Notes under the pieces: model-generated
Seen by the model: the letters and a program-made list of their open reading frames with translations, nothing else
Databases searched by the model: none
What the model was told of the DNA's origin: nothing
Shown: piece after piece, positions 42,883 to 52,020 of the stretch
Layout: the number at the start of each line of letters is the position of its first letter
Numbering within the stretch: position 1 is the first letter of the stretch
Source: Candidatus Poribacteria bacterium
GTDB taxonomy: Bacteria > Poribacteria > WGA-4E > WGA-3G
Assembly (NCBI GenBank): GCA_022821965.1
Contig: JAJECN010000041.1
Span: 24,938-88,937, forward strand
Length of the DNA stretch: 64,000 nucleotides
Reading direction: 5' to 3'
Position numbers and translations under genes: made by a program

Positions 42883-43911
42883 TCACGTAACCCCGATACC
42901 GGGACGTTTGGGGAGTATTAGTTTACCTTCGTCGAGAGTTACACCGATGTATGGGTCGTTCGTGATGAGCAGGTGACCATCCAGATCGGCATAGTCTACG
43001 AGTGGGGTCAGGTGCGCAGCGGCGGTGATACCGAGTGAACTCTCTATCATACAGCCTAACATAACAGACAAGCCGTGTGCGCGAGCGACATGTATCATTC
43101 GATGTGCTTCAAGCAACCCGCCACATTTGACGAGCTTGATATTGATACCGTCAACGCACCCGACGAGTGCTGGAATATCGCTTGCGCGTTTGACACTTTC
43201 ATCGGCAATGATTGGTAATTCCGAGTGTTCACGGACAAACTTGAGCCCAGCCAGATCATCGGATTTTGTCGGTTGTTCAATCAGTACAACGCCGTATTGG
43301 GCAAGTTGGCGAATTTTGCGGACTGCTTCCTTCGGTGTCCACGCCGTATTTGCATCTACATAAATAGGTTTATCTGTGACATCGCGAAGTTTCTGAATTA
43401 TCTCGATATCGCGAGGTGTGCCAAGTTTAACTTTCAGGATCGGATACATCTCAGCACGTCTCGTTTTCTCCGCCATCACTTCGGGTTCATCAAGCCCTAT
43501 CGTAAACGATGTACAAGGGGTTCTATGAGGATTGAGTCCCCAGAGTTGGTAGAGTGGAACACCCAACTTTTTACCGAGTCGATCGTGGAGTGCCATATCA
43601 ATGGCGGATTTCGCTGCGTAATTGCCGCCGAGTGTCGTTTCAACAACTTCCATCACATCATGGATTGCATCCAGATCACCAGAAAGCGTTGGGGCAATGG
43701 TTTCCAATGCCACACTGACTGTCTCAACGGTTTCACCATAAAATCGTGCGGGTGCCGTTTCACCGATGCCACCGTCGATCTCTACGGAGACGACCTGTCG
43801 GGCTGCATCGGTCGCACGGCGGGCAATCTTAAATGGATCCTTAAGTTGCAATTCTGTGATTTGAGTTTTAATTATACCTTGCGGTTCGGTAAGGTGACTC
43901 TGGATTTTCAC
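42883..43911 (-). CDS. Enolase-superfamily dipeptide epimerase-like protein (muconate-lactonizing subgroup)
   Basis: 342 residues. It has the barrel motifs of the L-Ala-D/L-Glu epimerase and related subgroup: ILKVKLG with the catalytic lysine (about 158), VDANTAW and LIEQP and IADES supplying the three Mg ligands (about 187, 211, 235), then INIKLVKCGG with the second lysine (about 259). The end DGHLLITNDPY is typical of dipeptide epimerases. Two lysines allow 1,1-proton transfer, so racemisation or epimerisation is expected. GTG 43911 follows GGAGGAAAAC; the frame continues upstream through a repeat-like stretch. A peptidoglycan amidase gene lies directly upstream on the same strand, which fits murein peptide recycling. 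Confidence 0.87.
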   Translation of the reverse strand: MKIQSHLTEPQGIIKTQITELQLKDPFKIARRATDAARQVVSVEIDGGIGETAPARFYGETVETVSVALETIAPTLSGDLDAIHDVMEVVETTLGGNYAAKSAIDMALHDRLGKKLGVPLYQLWGLNPHRTPCTSFTIGLDEPEVMAEKTRRAEMYPILKVKLGTPRDIEIIQKLRDVTDKPIYVDANTAWTPKEAVRKIRQLAQYGVVLIEQPTKSDDLAGLKFVREHSELPIIADESVKRASDIPALVGCVDGINIKLVKCGGLLEAHRMIHVARAHGLSVMLGCMIESSLGITAAAHLTPLVDYADLDGHLLITNDPYIGVTLDEGKLILPKRPGIGVT

Positions 43912-43994
43912 GTTTTCCTCCGTATACCTGAAAAAACGCCCAAGCAAAAACCCCTCCATTACATTACGGGCTACAGTTACGACGGACGACCATT

Positions 43995-46169
43995 CTATTG
44001 CCTCTCTTTTAAGTATGCCATAAACCGTTTCTGTTTGTCGGTATCAATTTCTTCACCGCCTTTCAGGAAAGTCCACGCGCCGAAGAAGATTGCATAAGCC
44101 TCCTGTACAGCAGAAGCGTTTGGATGATTCAAAGATTTGATTTCAAGTGTCATTGCCATTTTGTTCGTCTGTTGGATTTCAGGCGTTGTTCTATCTTGAA
44201 CAGTAACAATAGGTGTTTCAAAGCGTGTTTTGTTGAATTGTTTCAATATTTCTTTTAAAAATGTCTCTGTCCCTTGATTGCCTCGGTAGTGCGCCGCAAC
44301 CAATGCAGGTTGTCCCTTCGTCCATTGCCCATGATTAATCTGTAAATAATATCCGCTATCCGCGATAGCGTTAACCTTTTTTATTCGCTCCTCCACAGAA
44401 ATTCTTCGTCCGGGAGTATGAATATTATAGACTTTCGCCCCAGCAAGTTTCAGCAGTTCCTCCAACGTTTGAATCAGTTTTTCAGTGGCGGGCGTATCAC
44501 TTCGTGCGTCAAGGACGATGACAGTCGAAGCAAACGCACCGTCTGCTATCGGATGAAGTTCAGAACGGGTAACCGTTGACCAATTCGGCTTAATATAAAT
44601 CTCACGTTTGTCAGGGTAGTAACCCGACTTAGAAATGTGAAGTGTTGCCTTACCCAGATTTTCCAACTCGTGACCGGTTGTGACGAAGAAGTGTCCTTCG
44701 GCATCTGTGGATGCTGTCAACTGCGGATTTACATGTAAATGTACGTTTTGAAGTGGTTTCCCAGAGTTCGCGTCAGAGACTTGTCCTTGAACAATCGCAC
44801 GATCAATGTCTGAAAAGTGAATTGTAAGGGATCCGCTTGTCTTCCCATAGGAGACTTTCACTATTGCTGTGCCGGGTATCTCAGGCGCGTATAAATAAAA
44901 AGACGATGTGCCACCTTTTGAGAGTTGACGGGTCGCTGTGAGTGTCCCGTTCGATGTCTCAGCATGAATCGGTTCATCATCAGCAATGGGCATTCCCTCA
45001 GCGTCGCGTGCGGTTACAGAGATACCAACGTAACTTTTCCCGTCCGCAGGAAGCGTATCTGTCCACGCGTTGAGATCCAACATTACTGCAGGCGGTGCCA
45101 CCTTAAACCATTGTGGCGAAGGAAGGCTGTGATTACCGTAATAGTTCACCAGCTCGGTTTGGACAAAATGTTTCCCGTTTGATAACGGATTTTCAATGGC
45201 GACAGTAATCAGATCTGTATCGCGATCGTAGTGATATGGGACACTCACACCATCAATTTTGACGCGGATGGAGTCGGTGAAGATCTGTTGGCGTTTGAGC
45301 ATCCACGCGCCCCGTTCATGAAGTCCATCCTTAACTTGAATCTGGAGAAGCGGTGTTTTCGTCTGAATGACGGATGCGTGTTTCGGTTTTACCAGAACAC
45401 CTCTCGGAAACCCGCCTTCCACATAACGGGCAATACCGAGAAAATAACCGTACGCCTCCTTTCTGAGGTAGTTGTCCTCCTGCAGTCTCGCTTCCTCCTC
45501 TGGATTCGAGAGAAAAGATGCCTCACACAAAACTGCTGGACATTCGGTCATTCGCAAAACCCCGAAACCGGAAGCCGTTATTAACTTATCTGAATAAAGT
45601 CCCGCTGCTGGGGAGGTGGGCAACTGCAGCGCGTCCGAGACACCCTGTTGAATATACCGCGCGAGATCAAGACTCTGGCGCGAATCGTCTGCGTCTCCGT
45701 GATACCACGTAGAAGTATAGTTCGTTTTTGGATTATTAATTCCGTTATGGTGAAGCGAGATAAAAAAATCGGCACTGCTTTCGTTGGCAATTTGACTCCG
45801 CATTGCCAGACTCACATAAGAATCATCAACACGCGTCATAATGACCTTTACCCCGACCTCTTGTAACAGTTCACGTAGGTAAAGGGCGACTCGTAGATTT
45901 ACATCAGCCTCGCGAACGCCTGTTGGTCCGCGTTTATAATCCGGGACGTGACCTTGTCCGCCGTGTCCGGGATCCAGACAAATTTTGAAATCCTTAAGGT
46001 GCCGGGTGTAAGGTGGAAACTCAAAGTAAAGCGGGAGCTGCTGTTCCACTAATTCTTGACGCTGGGAACAGCCGATGAATAGCAGAAAAACCAGCGGAAC
46101 AACAGAAAGTTTGTGAAAAATTTTAATTGTTCCTTGCTGTTTGATGAGGGGGGTTTTGGCATCTGACAT
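43995..46169 (-). CDS. N-acetylmuramoyl-L-alanine amidase, multidomain lipoprotein
   Basis: 724 residues. A lipoprotein signal (VVPLVFLLFIGCS) is followed by an Amidase_3 domain: zinc ligands in CLDPGHGGQG (His about 66), GVREADVN (Glu about 88), SLHHNG (His about 138) and catalytic Glu in VLCEASFLSNPEEE (about 215). Beta-sandwich regions follow, one with invasin-like Ig features (NAWTDTLPADGKSYVGISVT) and one resembling a carboxypeptidase regulatory domain (GQVSDANSGKPLQNVHLHVN). The last 160 residues (VIVLDARSDTPATEKLIQTL, RRISVEERIKKVNAIADSGY) look like a second, degenerate Amidase_3 fold without the zinc motif. It should cut the amide bond between muramic acid and the peptide at the outer or inner membrane surface. 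ATG 46169 has no clear ribosome site. Confidence 0.85.
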   Translation of the reverse strand: MSDAKTPLIKQQGTIKIFHKLSVVPLVFLLFIGCSQRQELVEQQLPLYFEFPPYTRHLKDFKICLDPGHGGQGHVPDYKRGPTGVREADVNLRVALYLRELLQEVGVKVIMTRVDDSYVSLAMRSQIANESSADFFISLHHNGINNPKTNYTSTWYHGDADDSRQSLDLARYIQQGVSDALQLPTSPAAGLYSDKLITASGFGVLRMTECPAVLCEASFLSNPEEEARLQEDNYLRKEAYGYFLGIARYVEGGFPRGVLVKPKHASVIQTKTPLLQIQVKDGLHERGAWMLKRQQIFTDSIRVKIDGVSVPYHYDRDTDLITVAIENPLSNGKHFVQTELVNYYGNHSLPSPQWFKVAPPAVMLDLNAWTDTLPADGKSYVGISVTARDAEGMPIADDEPIHAETSNGTLTATRQLSKGGTSSFYLYAPEIPGTAIVKVSYGKTSGSLTIHFSDIDRAIVQGQVSDANSGKPLQNVHLHVNPQLTASTDAEGHFFVTTGHELENLGKATLHISKSGYYPDKREIYIKPNWSTVTRSELHPIADGAFASTVIVLDARSDTPATEKLIQTLEELLKLAGAKVYNIHTPGRRISVEERIKKVNAIADSGYYLQINHGQWTKGQPALVAAHYRGNQGTETFLKEILKQFNKTRFETPIVTVQDRTTPEIQQTNKMAMTLEIKSLNHPNASAVQEAYAIFFGAWTFLKGGEEIDTDKQKRFMAYLKERQ

Positions 46170-46206
46170 GCTTTTGCGTGTATCTGTTTGTTACCAAAGT
46201 CCCTCT

Positions 46207-46698
46207 TCACTGACGGCTGACGACTGACCGCCGACGGGTACGTCCTTTCGGACGACCGAGGATCTCTGAGAGAATGATGCCTTGCCGAAATGTTTGCGGC
46301 GATAACTGCAGTAGTGATGTGCCAGGGATAGGCCGCCTTCCGGTTGGAGAATCTACAGGCACCGGAGGTGGTTGGGGTTGCGGTGTCTCAACAACTGGTT
46401 CGGGTTGCTCCGATTCAGGAGGTGTTGACTCTACGGCAGCAACCGGCATGACCTCTGCTTCGTCCTGCTGTGAAACTGGTTGCTCTAATTCCGTCGCAAA
46501 CGGAAAGTCTTCCATGAAAGGAGGCAGCGCATCATCACTTTCCTGCATCGCATTCTCATCCGTCTGCGTTTCAATATTTTGTTGTTGCTGCCTTTCCATA
46601 TTCCGTTGTTGTGCTTTCCGCCGACGCGAGTTACTCACGAGTGATATTAGAATCACGATAAGCAGCGGTGCCAGCATCTGGATGATACTTTCCATCAT
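46207..46698 (-). CDS. Single-pass membrane protein with Pro/Gln-rich tail
   Basis: 163 residues. An N-terminal membrane helix (IIQMLAPLLIVILISLVSN) and a basic stop (SRRRKAQQR) are followed by Gln-rich, then acidic, then Pro-rich linkers (PEPVVETPQPQPPPVPVD). A conserved-looking C-terminal helix, QTFRQGIILSEILGRPKGR, ends the protein. The last seven residues are encoded by a repeat (GTCAGTCGTCAGCCGTCAG) of the dispersed heptamer type. AAGGAGAAA precedes the ATG pair at 46698. It sits at the end of the flotillin/NfeD run and may be an accessory protein. No known family. Confidence 0.65.
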   Translation of the reverse strand: MMESIIQMLAPLLIVILISLVSNSRRRKAQQRNMERQQQQNIETQTDENAMQESDDALPPFMEDFPFATELEQPVSQQDEAEVMPVAAVESTPPESEQPEPVVETPQPQPPPVPVDSPTGRRPIPGTSLLQLSPQTFRQGIILSEILGRPKGRTRRRSVVSRQ

Positions 46699-46711
46699 TT
46701 TCTCCTTCGTT

Positions 46712-46805
46712 GGTTATCAGTTTTCAGACGTGGTCTTTAGCTGAGAGATTCACGTTTAACTAAAGTATCTTGTTACTGACCACTGATAACTGAGAACCGA
46801 CAACC
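46712..46805. repeat. Heptamer-arm hairpin element
   Basis: Left arm GGTTATC AGTTTTC AGACGTG; right arm CACTGATAACTGAGAACCGA then CAACC; between the small membrane protein and the flotillin gene. Confidence 0.65.
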
Positions 46806-46811
46806 TTCCTA

Positions 46812-47843
46812 CTATGAAAGTCCGAGAGAGTGCGCTGAACGGGTTGTGTCCATTTCCTGGGTGCCACCCGGTGAAGCGATCGACTGACGCATCTCCGTAT
46901 CCGCAAGGATATTACGGAGTTCGTAATAGGTCATCACACTCATCCTCTGGGTATCAAAGGTGTCAGAGATAGCAAGGGGTACTTCCGCTTCAGCCTCAAT
47001 CAGTTTGACTGTCATCTCTTCAACGAGTGCTTTGTTCTCTTCCTCTTCCGCTTCTGCCCGTGCGCGGCGTTCTTCCGCTTTTGCACGTGCTATCTTGAGT
47101 TCAGCTTGCGCTTGGTCGGTCTGTAATTTTGCACCGACATTCTCGCCAACGTTTATATCGGCTATATCAATAGACAGAATCTCAAAGGCAGTTCCAGCGG
47201 CCAACCCTCTATCAAGAACTGTCTCTGAAATACGAACAGGGTTTTCCAAAACTTGTTTGTGGCTTCCTGATGAGCCGATCGTTGTAATAATCCCTTCACC
47301 GACCCTCGCACGGATAGTATCTTCAGTAGCACCGCCAACGAGTCGGTCAATATCGGCTCGCACCGTAACGCGTGCTTTCACAATTAACTGGATACCATCA
47401 CGAGCAACAGCCGTGATACCGTTGCTGGGGTCTTCTCTACTTGGGATGTCAATAATTTCAGGCGTAACGCTGACTTGAACGGCTTGCAAGACATCACGAC
47501 CCGCGAGGTCGATTGCAGCAGCTTGTGCGAAACCGAGGTCGATGTTGGCTTTATCCGCTGCGATCAATGCTGCCACGACGCTTGCAACGCGCCCACCGGC
47601 AAGAAAATGTGCTTCCAGATCGTCAAGGGATAGATTTAAGCCTGCTTTCGTTGCGTTAATCTGCGGTTCCACGATCGAAGCGGGTGGAACGCGCCGCAAA
47701 CGCATCGCAACGAGATCAAAAATTCCGACCTTTACACCTGCCGCGATAGCCGTAATCCATAAGCCGATCGGAACGAGCCAACTGATAACGATTATAAACA
47801 AGATAAGCGCGACAGCAATAATTGCGACCATTGTTGGTGCCAT
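46812..47843 (-). CDS. FloA-like flotillin / SPFH membrane protein (copy 1)
   Basis: 343 residues from ATG 47843 (GGAG upstream). A membrane hairpin at about 1-40 ([32 protein letters not shown]) precedes the SPFH-type core of the bacterial FloA/UPF0365 family: [38 protein letters not shown] and [19 protein letters not shown]. The Glu/Ala coiled coil ([20 protein letters not shown]) gives oligomers. Flotillins organise membrane microdomains. A longer frame to 47897 is built from the heptamer repeat and is not used. It lies downstream of a second FloA copy and two NfeD genes, the known FloA/NfeD partnership. Confidence 0.9.
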   Translation of the reverse strand: MAPTMVAIIAVALILFIIVISWLVPIGLWITAIAAGVKVGIFDLVAMRLRRVPPASIVEPQINATKAGLNLSLDDLEAHFLAGGRVASVVAALIAADKANIDLGFAQAAAIDLAGRDVLQAVQVSVTPEIIDIPSREDPSNGITAVARDGIQLIVKARVTVRADIDRLVGGATEDTIRARVGEGIITTIGSSGSHKQVLENPVRISETVLDRGLAAGTAFEILSIDIADINVGENVGAKLQTDQAQAELKIARAKAEERRARAEAEEEENKALVEEMTVKLIEAEAEVPLAISDTFDTQRMSVMTYYELRNILADTEMRQSIASPGGTQEMDTTRSAHSLGLS

Positions 47844-47870
47844 GTTTATGATTCTCCATAAAATAGCCAT

Positions 47871-47975
47871 CAGTTTTCGGTTATCAGTTGTCAGCAAGAG
47901 ACTCTTGGGACGAGTGGAACGTTTCTAACTGCCGCAACGAGTGACTGACCACTGAAACCCGAAAACCGAAAGCCG
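47871..47975. repeat. Heptamer-arm hairpin element
   Basis: Left arm AGTTTTC GGTTATC AGTTGTC AGCAAGA; right arm GACTGACCACTGAAACCCGA then AAACCGAAAGCC. Between the two flotillin genes, just after the start of copy 1 on the minus strand. Confidence 0.6.
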
Positions 47976-47987
47976 AATTAAATTGGG

Positions 47988-48890
47988 TTACTGTTCTGTT
48001 GAAGTGTCTAAGTTGCCTTCACGGAATGCACCTGCCAAGGAACGAGGGACTTGCGCTTCTGCCTCGACGACTTTTGCCCGCATCTCCTGCACGCCTGCAG
48101 TCATCTCCTGCTTCCGAGCGACTGCCATAGCACGGCGTTCCTCCGCCTTCGCTTGTGCGACAACCAAGTCCGCCTCCGCTTGCTCCGCTTGGAGTTCTGC
48201 ACCGATGTTTTTACCAACGTTGACATCAGCAATATCAATAGAAAGGATTTCAAAAGCGGTTCCAGCATCAAGCCCACGGTCAAGCACCGTTTTGGAGATG
48301 ATGTCTGGGTTTTCAAGTACATCTTCGTAGGTTTCAGAGGCACCGATTGCGCTGATAATCCCCTCGCCGACACGTGCGATGATTGTCTCTTCGCCCGCAC
48401 CTCCGACGAGTCGATTGATGTTCGTACGCACCGTAATCCGGACGGTGGTTATCAATTCAACCCCATCTAAGGCGAGCGCACTGATTTTTTGCGTGGTAAT
48501 TACCCGCGGATTGACGCTAACCTGAACCGCCTCAAAGACATCCCGTCCAGCCAAGTCTATAGCAGCGGAGCGTTGAAAATTCAACTCGATTCTCGCTTTA
48601 TCCGCAGCGATAAGTGCACTGACAACATTGAGCACATTACCACCAGCAAGGTAGTGCGCTTCCAATTCGGAAGTGATTACCTTCAACCCAGCCTTGTGGG
48701 CACTAATTAAACCCTTCACAATAACGTTCGGATTTACGCGCCTAAGACGCATCCCGATCAGGTCAAAAATTCGGAGAGGAACCCCCGCTGCAATAGCAGC
48801 AATCCAGAGACCAACAGGGACAAACCAAAAAAACGCGATGATAACAATTAGGACAACAAGGGCAATTCCCCCTGTAAATACATCTATCAT
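47988..48890 (-). CDS. FloA-like flotillin / SPFH membrane protein (copy 2)
   Basis: 300 residues from ATG 48890 (AGGAGACAAAG upstream). Same architecture as the next gene: N-terminal membrane hairpin ([20 protein letters not shown]), FloA core ([56 protein letters not shown]) and a shorter EAQ-type coiled coil ([20 protein letters not shown]). It is clearly a tandem paralogue. Its C-terminus is about 40 residues shorter, lacking the [12 protein letters not shown] end. Two FloA copies side by side suggest hetero-oligomers. The longer frame upstream contains repeat-encoded residues and is rejected. Confidence 0.9.
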   Translation of the reverse strand: MIDVFTGGIALVVLIVIIAFFWFVPVGLWIAAIAAGVPLRIFDLIGMRLRRVNPNVIVKGLISAHKAGLKVITSELEAHYLAGGNVLNVVSALIAADKARIELNFQRSAAIDLAGRDVFEAVQVSVNPRVITTQKISALALDGVELITTVRITVRTNINRLVGGAGEETIIARVGEGIISAIGASETYEDVLENPDIISKTVLDRGLDAGTAFEILSIDIADVNVGKNIGAELQAEQAEADLVVAQAKAEERRAMAVARKQEMTAGVQEMRAKVVEAEAQVPRSLAGAFREGNLDTSTEQ

Positions 48891-48908
48891 TCTTTGTCTC
48901 CTACAAAT

Positions 48909-49034
48909 AGTTGTCAGTTTTCGGTTATCAGTTTTCAGTAGCTTTGCTGTGGCATTCAGTTTCGTCGCAGATGCCATAGAAAACTTTGACACCACAAGAT
49001 ACTAACTGATAACCGATCACCGACAACTGATCAC
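48909..49034. repeat. Heptamer-arm hairpin element
   Basis: Left arm AGTTGTC AGTTTTC GGTTATC AGTTTTC; right arm AACTGATAACCGATCACCGA then CAACTGATCACT. Between flotillin copy 2 and the short nfeD gene. Confidence 0.7.
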
Positions 49035-49038
49035 TATT

Positions 49039-49524
49039 TTATTGTAAACTACGGACGACGACACGACTGCCTTCCACAAAAATAACTTCGATCTCAGTTT
49101 CTGCAGGAACAAATTCGCCTTGTGTAACAATATCAACGCGATGTCCACTAATGAGCGCAGCCCCCGCGGGGCGCAGAGGTGTCAACGCCTTACCAGACTT
49201 CCCAACCAAACTTATCAATTCGGATGGCGGCGCATGGAAACCCTCTGACTTCTCTTGGGTAGTCCTTAAGATAAAGGCGTTACCCGCGGGCGTTGAACGC
49301 ATTATCGACAACCCTATTATCGCCAACGGGATGACGACCACCAGCGTTATCCCGCCATAAGTCATTGCAGTCTGGAAGCCAAATTTCCACCAAGCGACCC
49401 CGAGCCCTATGAGTACAAGAAAACAGCCCGGTACACCTGCCGCCCCAAATCCTGGGAGGATTAGCAACTCAATAAATACCAACAGAATTCCAAAGCCTAT
49501 CAGGAAAACCAGAAACCATATCAT
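49039..49524 (-). CDS. Short NfeD-like protein
   Basis: 161 residues. An N-terminal membrane region with three hydrophobic segments (FLVFLIGFGILLVFIELLIL, VPGCFLVLIGLGVAWW, GGITLVVVIPLAIIGLSIM) precedes a C-terminal OB-fold NfeD domain (LVGKSGKALTPLRPAGAALI, GHRVDIVTQGEFV, IEVIFVEGSRVVVR). NfeD1a-type proteins act with flotillin/stomatin proteins. GGAG is 8 bases before the ATG. It is 39 bp from the upstream long NfeD protease gene, so same operon. Confidence 0.9.
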   Translation of the reverse strand: MIWFLVFLIGFGILLVFIELLILPGFGAAGVPGCFLVLIGLGVAWWKFGFQTAMTYGGITLVVVIPLAIIGLSIMRSTPAGNAFILRTTQEKSEGFHAPPSELISLVGKSGKALTPLRPAGAALISGHRVDIVTQGEFVPAETEIEVIFVEGSRVVVRSLQ

Positions 49525-49563
49525 AGCTCTTACTCCAAACCGGTGCCCACGGTACCGATAAAA

Positions 49564-51078
49564 TCAAGCATCCTCAACGGCTTCTACAAAAACTTTTGAT
49601 CCTTCAACCTCTACGACTTTGACGTTACTATCCTTCGGGATGAAATCACCGACCGTAACAACATCCACCCTTTTATCGGCGATCCGAGCTGTTCCAGAGG
49701 GGCGCAAAGGTGTTAGCGCGACCCCGGACTTTCCAAGATACCCCTGAAAATCCTCGGGGCTGGACGAGTGGTATCCCATCTCAGTATCCATCACTGTGGA
49801 TAGAGCGAGTCTCTGAAAAATCTGCGTCTCAGGAAGGAAGAAAGCCGCGAGAATCGCCAGTCCCGCAGTCAAAATTACGGAAACTGAGAGCCACATAACC
49901 GCCGTATGAAATTCGTAAGCTTTATCGAAGACGAAAAAGACGCTCCCTAACATCAAAGTAATGCCGAGAACGCCGGCGACACCGAAGCCGGGGATAACAA
50001 AAACCTCAAGGGCGATCAGTCCAAGTCCGAGAATGAAAAGCAAAAATGCCCATTCCGCCCCGATTCTCGTCAGCATGTGTCCACCAAAGAACAGCCCTAT
50101 ACAAATTAAACCGAGGAATCCGGGGACACCAAAACCCGGCGTGCGAATCTCTATAAAGATGCCGAGCGTTCCCAACGAAAGAAGAAGCGTACTGATAAGC
50201 GGATTTGTGAGAAAGAAAACGATTTTATCAGCAAGTGTCGCCTCAACCTCAACAGTCTGCGCGCCGTCTAATATTTTTAGACGGTTGACCTCAGAAATAC
50301 CGAGCTCCCGTTGCCATCGAGCGATGCCGTCTTCCGTTAGGGGCAACTTGGTTCCAGCGACCTCAACAATTTCGTACTGTGTCAATAATTCTGTGAGGGT
50401 TTCGGCTTGCGCATCTGCAAATCTGTAATCTAACGCCTGTTGGGTGGATAAGGTGAGAAGTTTCCCTTGCGCACAGAGAATTTCCATCTCTTCACCTTCC
50501 TCTTCACGCGCAGCGTATTCTTCGGGCAGCAGTTTAATAATTTGTCCATCCGTGAGTTTAACGAGGACAAGTTCTTTATCTACCATCGCTTCGGCAATGT
50601 CAGGGTTCCGATTTTCCCGCTCCGCTGTGGCGCGAATCGTTCCTTGGATGTAGGAAACCGCTTTTTCACCGACTTCATCTCCTTGAATCGTAACAGGTGC
50701 GGAATCACCGATCGTCCCCCCCGAAGTCATTACAATTTGATTACAAGCGATAGAGATCATCGCTCCTGCAGATATAGCCTGGCGATTGACAAAAGCGATT
50801 GTAGGAATTTGTGTGTCTTGAATGGCGCGTATGATATTCACGGCAGAATCAACCCTACCGCCCGGTGTATCTACATCAAAAACGATCACATCAGCACGGG
50901 CTTCCTCTGCCATTTGAATACTATCACTGATGTAGGTGCTGAGACCACTCCCGATTTCGTTACGGATGTCAATCACGTAGACCAGCGCGGGGTCTTGGGC
51001 AGACAGATCGCCATTCATGAACAGACATCCTATTAAAGAAAGGAGCACGTAAATCAGAAAATCTGTTCTGCGTCTCAT
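49564..51078 (-). CDS. Long NfeD-type membrane serine protease (NfeD1b)
   Basis: 504 residues. A signal/anchor (FLIYVLLSLIGCLFMNGDLS) leads to a ClpP/crotonase-like protease domain: VIDIRNEIGSGLSTYI, VDTPGGRVDSAVNIIRAIQD, AISAGAMISIACNQIVM (nucleophile Ser about 101) and TIGDSAPV. A middle insertion (about 170-240) precedes four to five membrane helices and a C-terminal NfeD OB-fold (YLGKSGVALTPLRPSGTARI). Known homologues cleave stomatin C-termini. ATG 51078 follows AAGGAG. It is the first gene of the NfeD-NfeD-FloA-FloA-small protein unit, with a promoter at 51183-51212. Confidence 0.92.
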   Translation of the reverse strand: MRRRTDFLIYVLLSLIGCLFMNGDLSAQDPALVYVIDIRNEIGSGLSTYISDSIQMAEEARADVIVFDVDTPGGRVDSAVNIIRAIQDTQIPTIAFVNRQAISAGAMISIACNQIVMTSGGTIGDSAPVTIQGDEVGEKAVSYIQGTIRATAERENRNPDIAEAMVDKELVLVKLTDGQIIKLLPEEYAAREEEGEEMEILCAQGKLLTLSTQQALDYRFADAQAETLTELLTQYEIVEVAGTKLPLTEDGIARWQRELGISEVNRLKILDGAQTVEVEATLADKIVFFLTNPLISTLLLSLGTLGIFIEIRTPGFGVPGFLGLICIGLFFGGHMLTRIGAEWAFLLFILGLGLIALEVFVIPGFGVAGVLGITLMLGSVFFVFDKAYEFHTAVMWLSVSVILTAGLAILAAFFLPETQIFQRLALSTVMDTEMGYHSSSPEDFQGYLGKSGVALTPLRPSGTARIADKRVDVVTVGDFIPKDSNVKVVEVEGSKVFVEAVEDA

Positions 51079-51182
51079 AAGAATCACTCCTTATCTGTTT
51101 CCTTCGTTCGGATTGCAAGTTCCGCCTTTTCCAACTCTGAAGTGTTTTTTAAAAATAATTTGAACGGTTGATAACTTTTCTA

Positions 51183-51212
51183 ATTATATCTTAAGACAAT
51201 CGCACACGTCAA
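51183..51212 (-). promoter_or_regulatory. Promoter for the NfeD/flotillin operon
   Basis: On the minus strand TTGACG (51212-51207), 18-base spacer, TATAAT (51188-51183), 104 bases before ATG 51078. Confidence 0.6.
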
Positions 51213-51225
51213 GGTGTATTTAAAT

Positions 51226-51789
51226 TCAATCCGATGTCAACTCCTCATGGATCCACGCGTGGAGGACATGATTTAGGATGAGATGGACATCTTCAACCGG
51301 TCCATAGCGGTCACTATCTACAATGACGTTCACATCGCAAATAGTTGCCAAGATGCCACCACCGAAGCCACTCCATCCAATCGTCTGGCACCCAATTTCT
51401 TTCGCATGTCGCATCGCACGAATCACGTTCTCGGAATTGCCGCTTGCACTGATACCAATAACCACATCTTCTGGATGCACAAGATTTTTCAGCTGCTCAA
51501 CGAAGACATCTTCGTAAGATACATCGTTTGACCATGCAGTCATTGTTGCGACGTTGTCCGTTAAACTGATAACACGAAAACGAGGTTTGCCGGGCACACT
51601 TGTGCCTTTCCCCAAATCACAGGCAATATGCGATGCTGTGGAAGCACTCCCACCGTTACCAATCACAAAAATTTGCTTCTCGGCATAATACGCCTCCATA
51701 ATAACATCTATGGAGTGCTGTACATCTGCCAATGTGAGTTGCGCTAAAACATCTTGCAAATGTGAAATATAACGCTGAATTCTTTCCAT
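51226..51789 (-). CDS. SIS-domain sugar isomerase, GmhA-like
   Basis: 187 residues. FVIGNGGSASTASHIACDLG is the sedoheptulose-7-phosphate isomerase/SIS phosphosugar signature, followed by DVVIGISASGNSENVIRAMR (second SIS loop) and CDVNVIVDSDRYGPVEDVHL with the Asp/Glu typical of GmhA. It would isomerise or bind a phosphosugar for heptose or surface sugar synthesis. AAGGAAACTAA precedes the ATG. The downstream neighbours on the minus strand are the NfeD genes, behind a separate promoter; ROK and FGGY sugar kinases lie upstream. Confidence 0.85.
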   Translation of the reverse strand: MERIQRYISHLQDVLAQLTLADVQHSIDVIMEAYYAEKQIFVIGNGGSASTASHIACDLGKGTSVPGKPRFRVISLTDNVATMTAWSNDVSYEDVFVEQLKNLVHPEDVVIGISASGNSENVIRAMRHAKEIGCQTIGWSGFGGGILATICDVNVIVDSDRYGPVEDVHLILNHVLHAWIHEELTSD

Positions 51790-51885
51790 TTAGTTTCCTT
51801 TCTATATGGTTGTCAGTAGGGACATCTGTTGTGAGATATACCTGTTACCTTTATGGCTTGTTTGCGGAGGTTTTGGATATAATTC

Positions 51886-52007
51886 AGGACTTACGCAATT
51901 TTGACTGTAATCGGTTCTGTTAGATGCGATTTTTCGGAAAACACAGCGTTCTGGTGAAAACCCAAACTAAAAGTTTATGCTACGAAAGAGCAGCATGCGT
52001 AAGTCCT
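51886..52007. mobile_element. MITE-like element with AGGACTTACGCA ends
   Basis: 122 bases bounded by AGGACTTACGCA (51886-51897) and its exact inverse TGCGTAAGTCCT (51996-52007). The interior has aaactaaaagtttatgctac, related to the 14121-14234 repeats. Single ends of the same kind are at 14245-14256 and 55219-55230. Confidence 0.7.
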
Positions 52008-52020
52008 ATAATTTTTCATT

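Noticed and set aside
46274..47478. Plus-strand open frames opposite the small membrane protein and FloA genes
   Set aside because: Ser/Cys-rich shadows of real genes with no motif.
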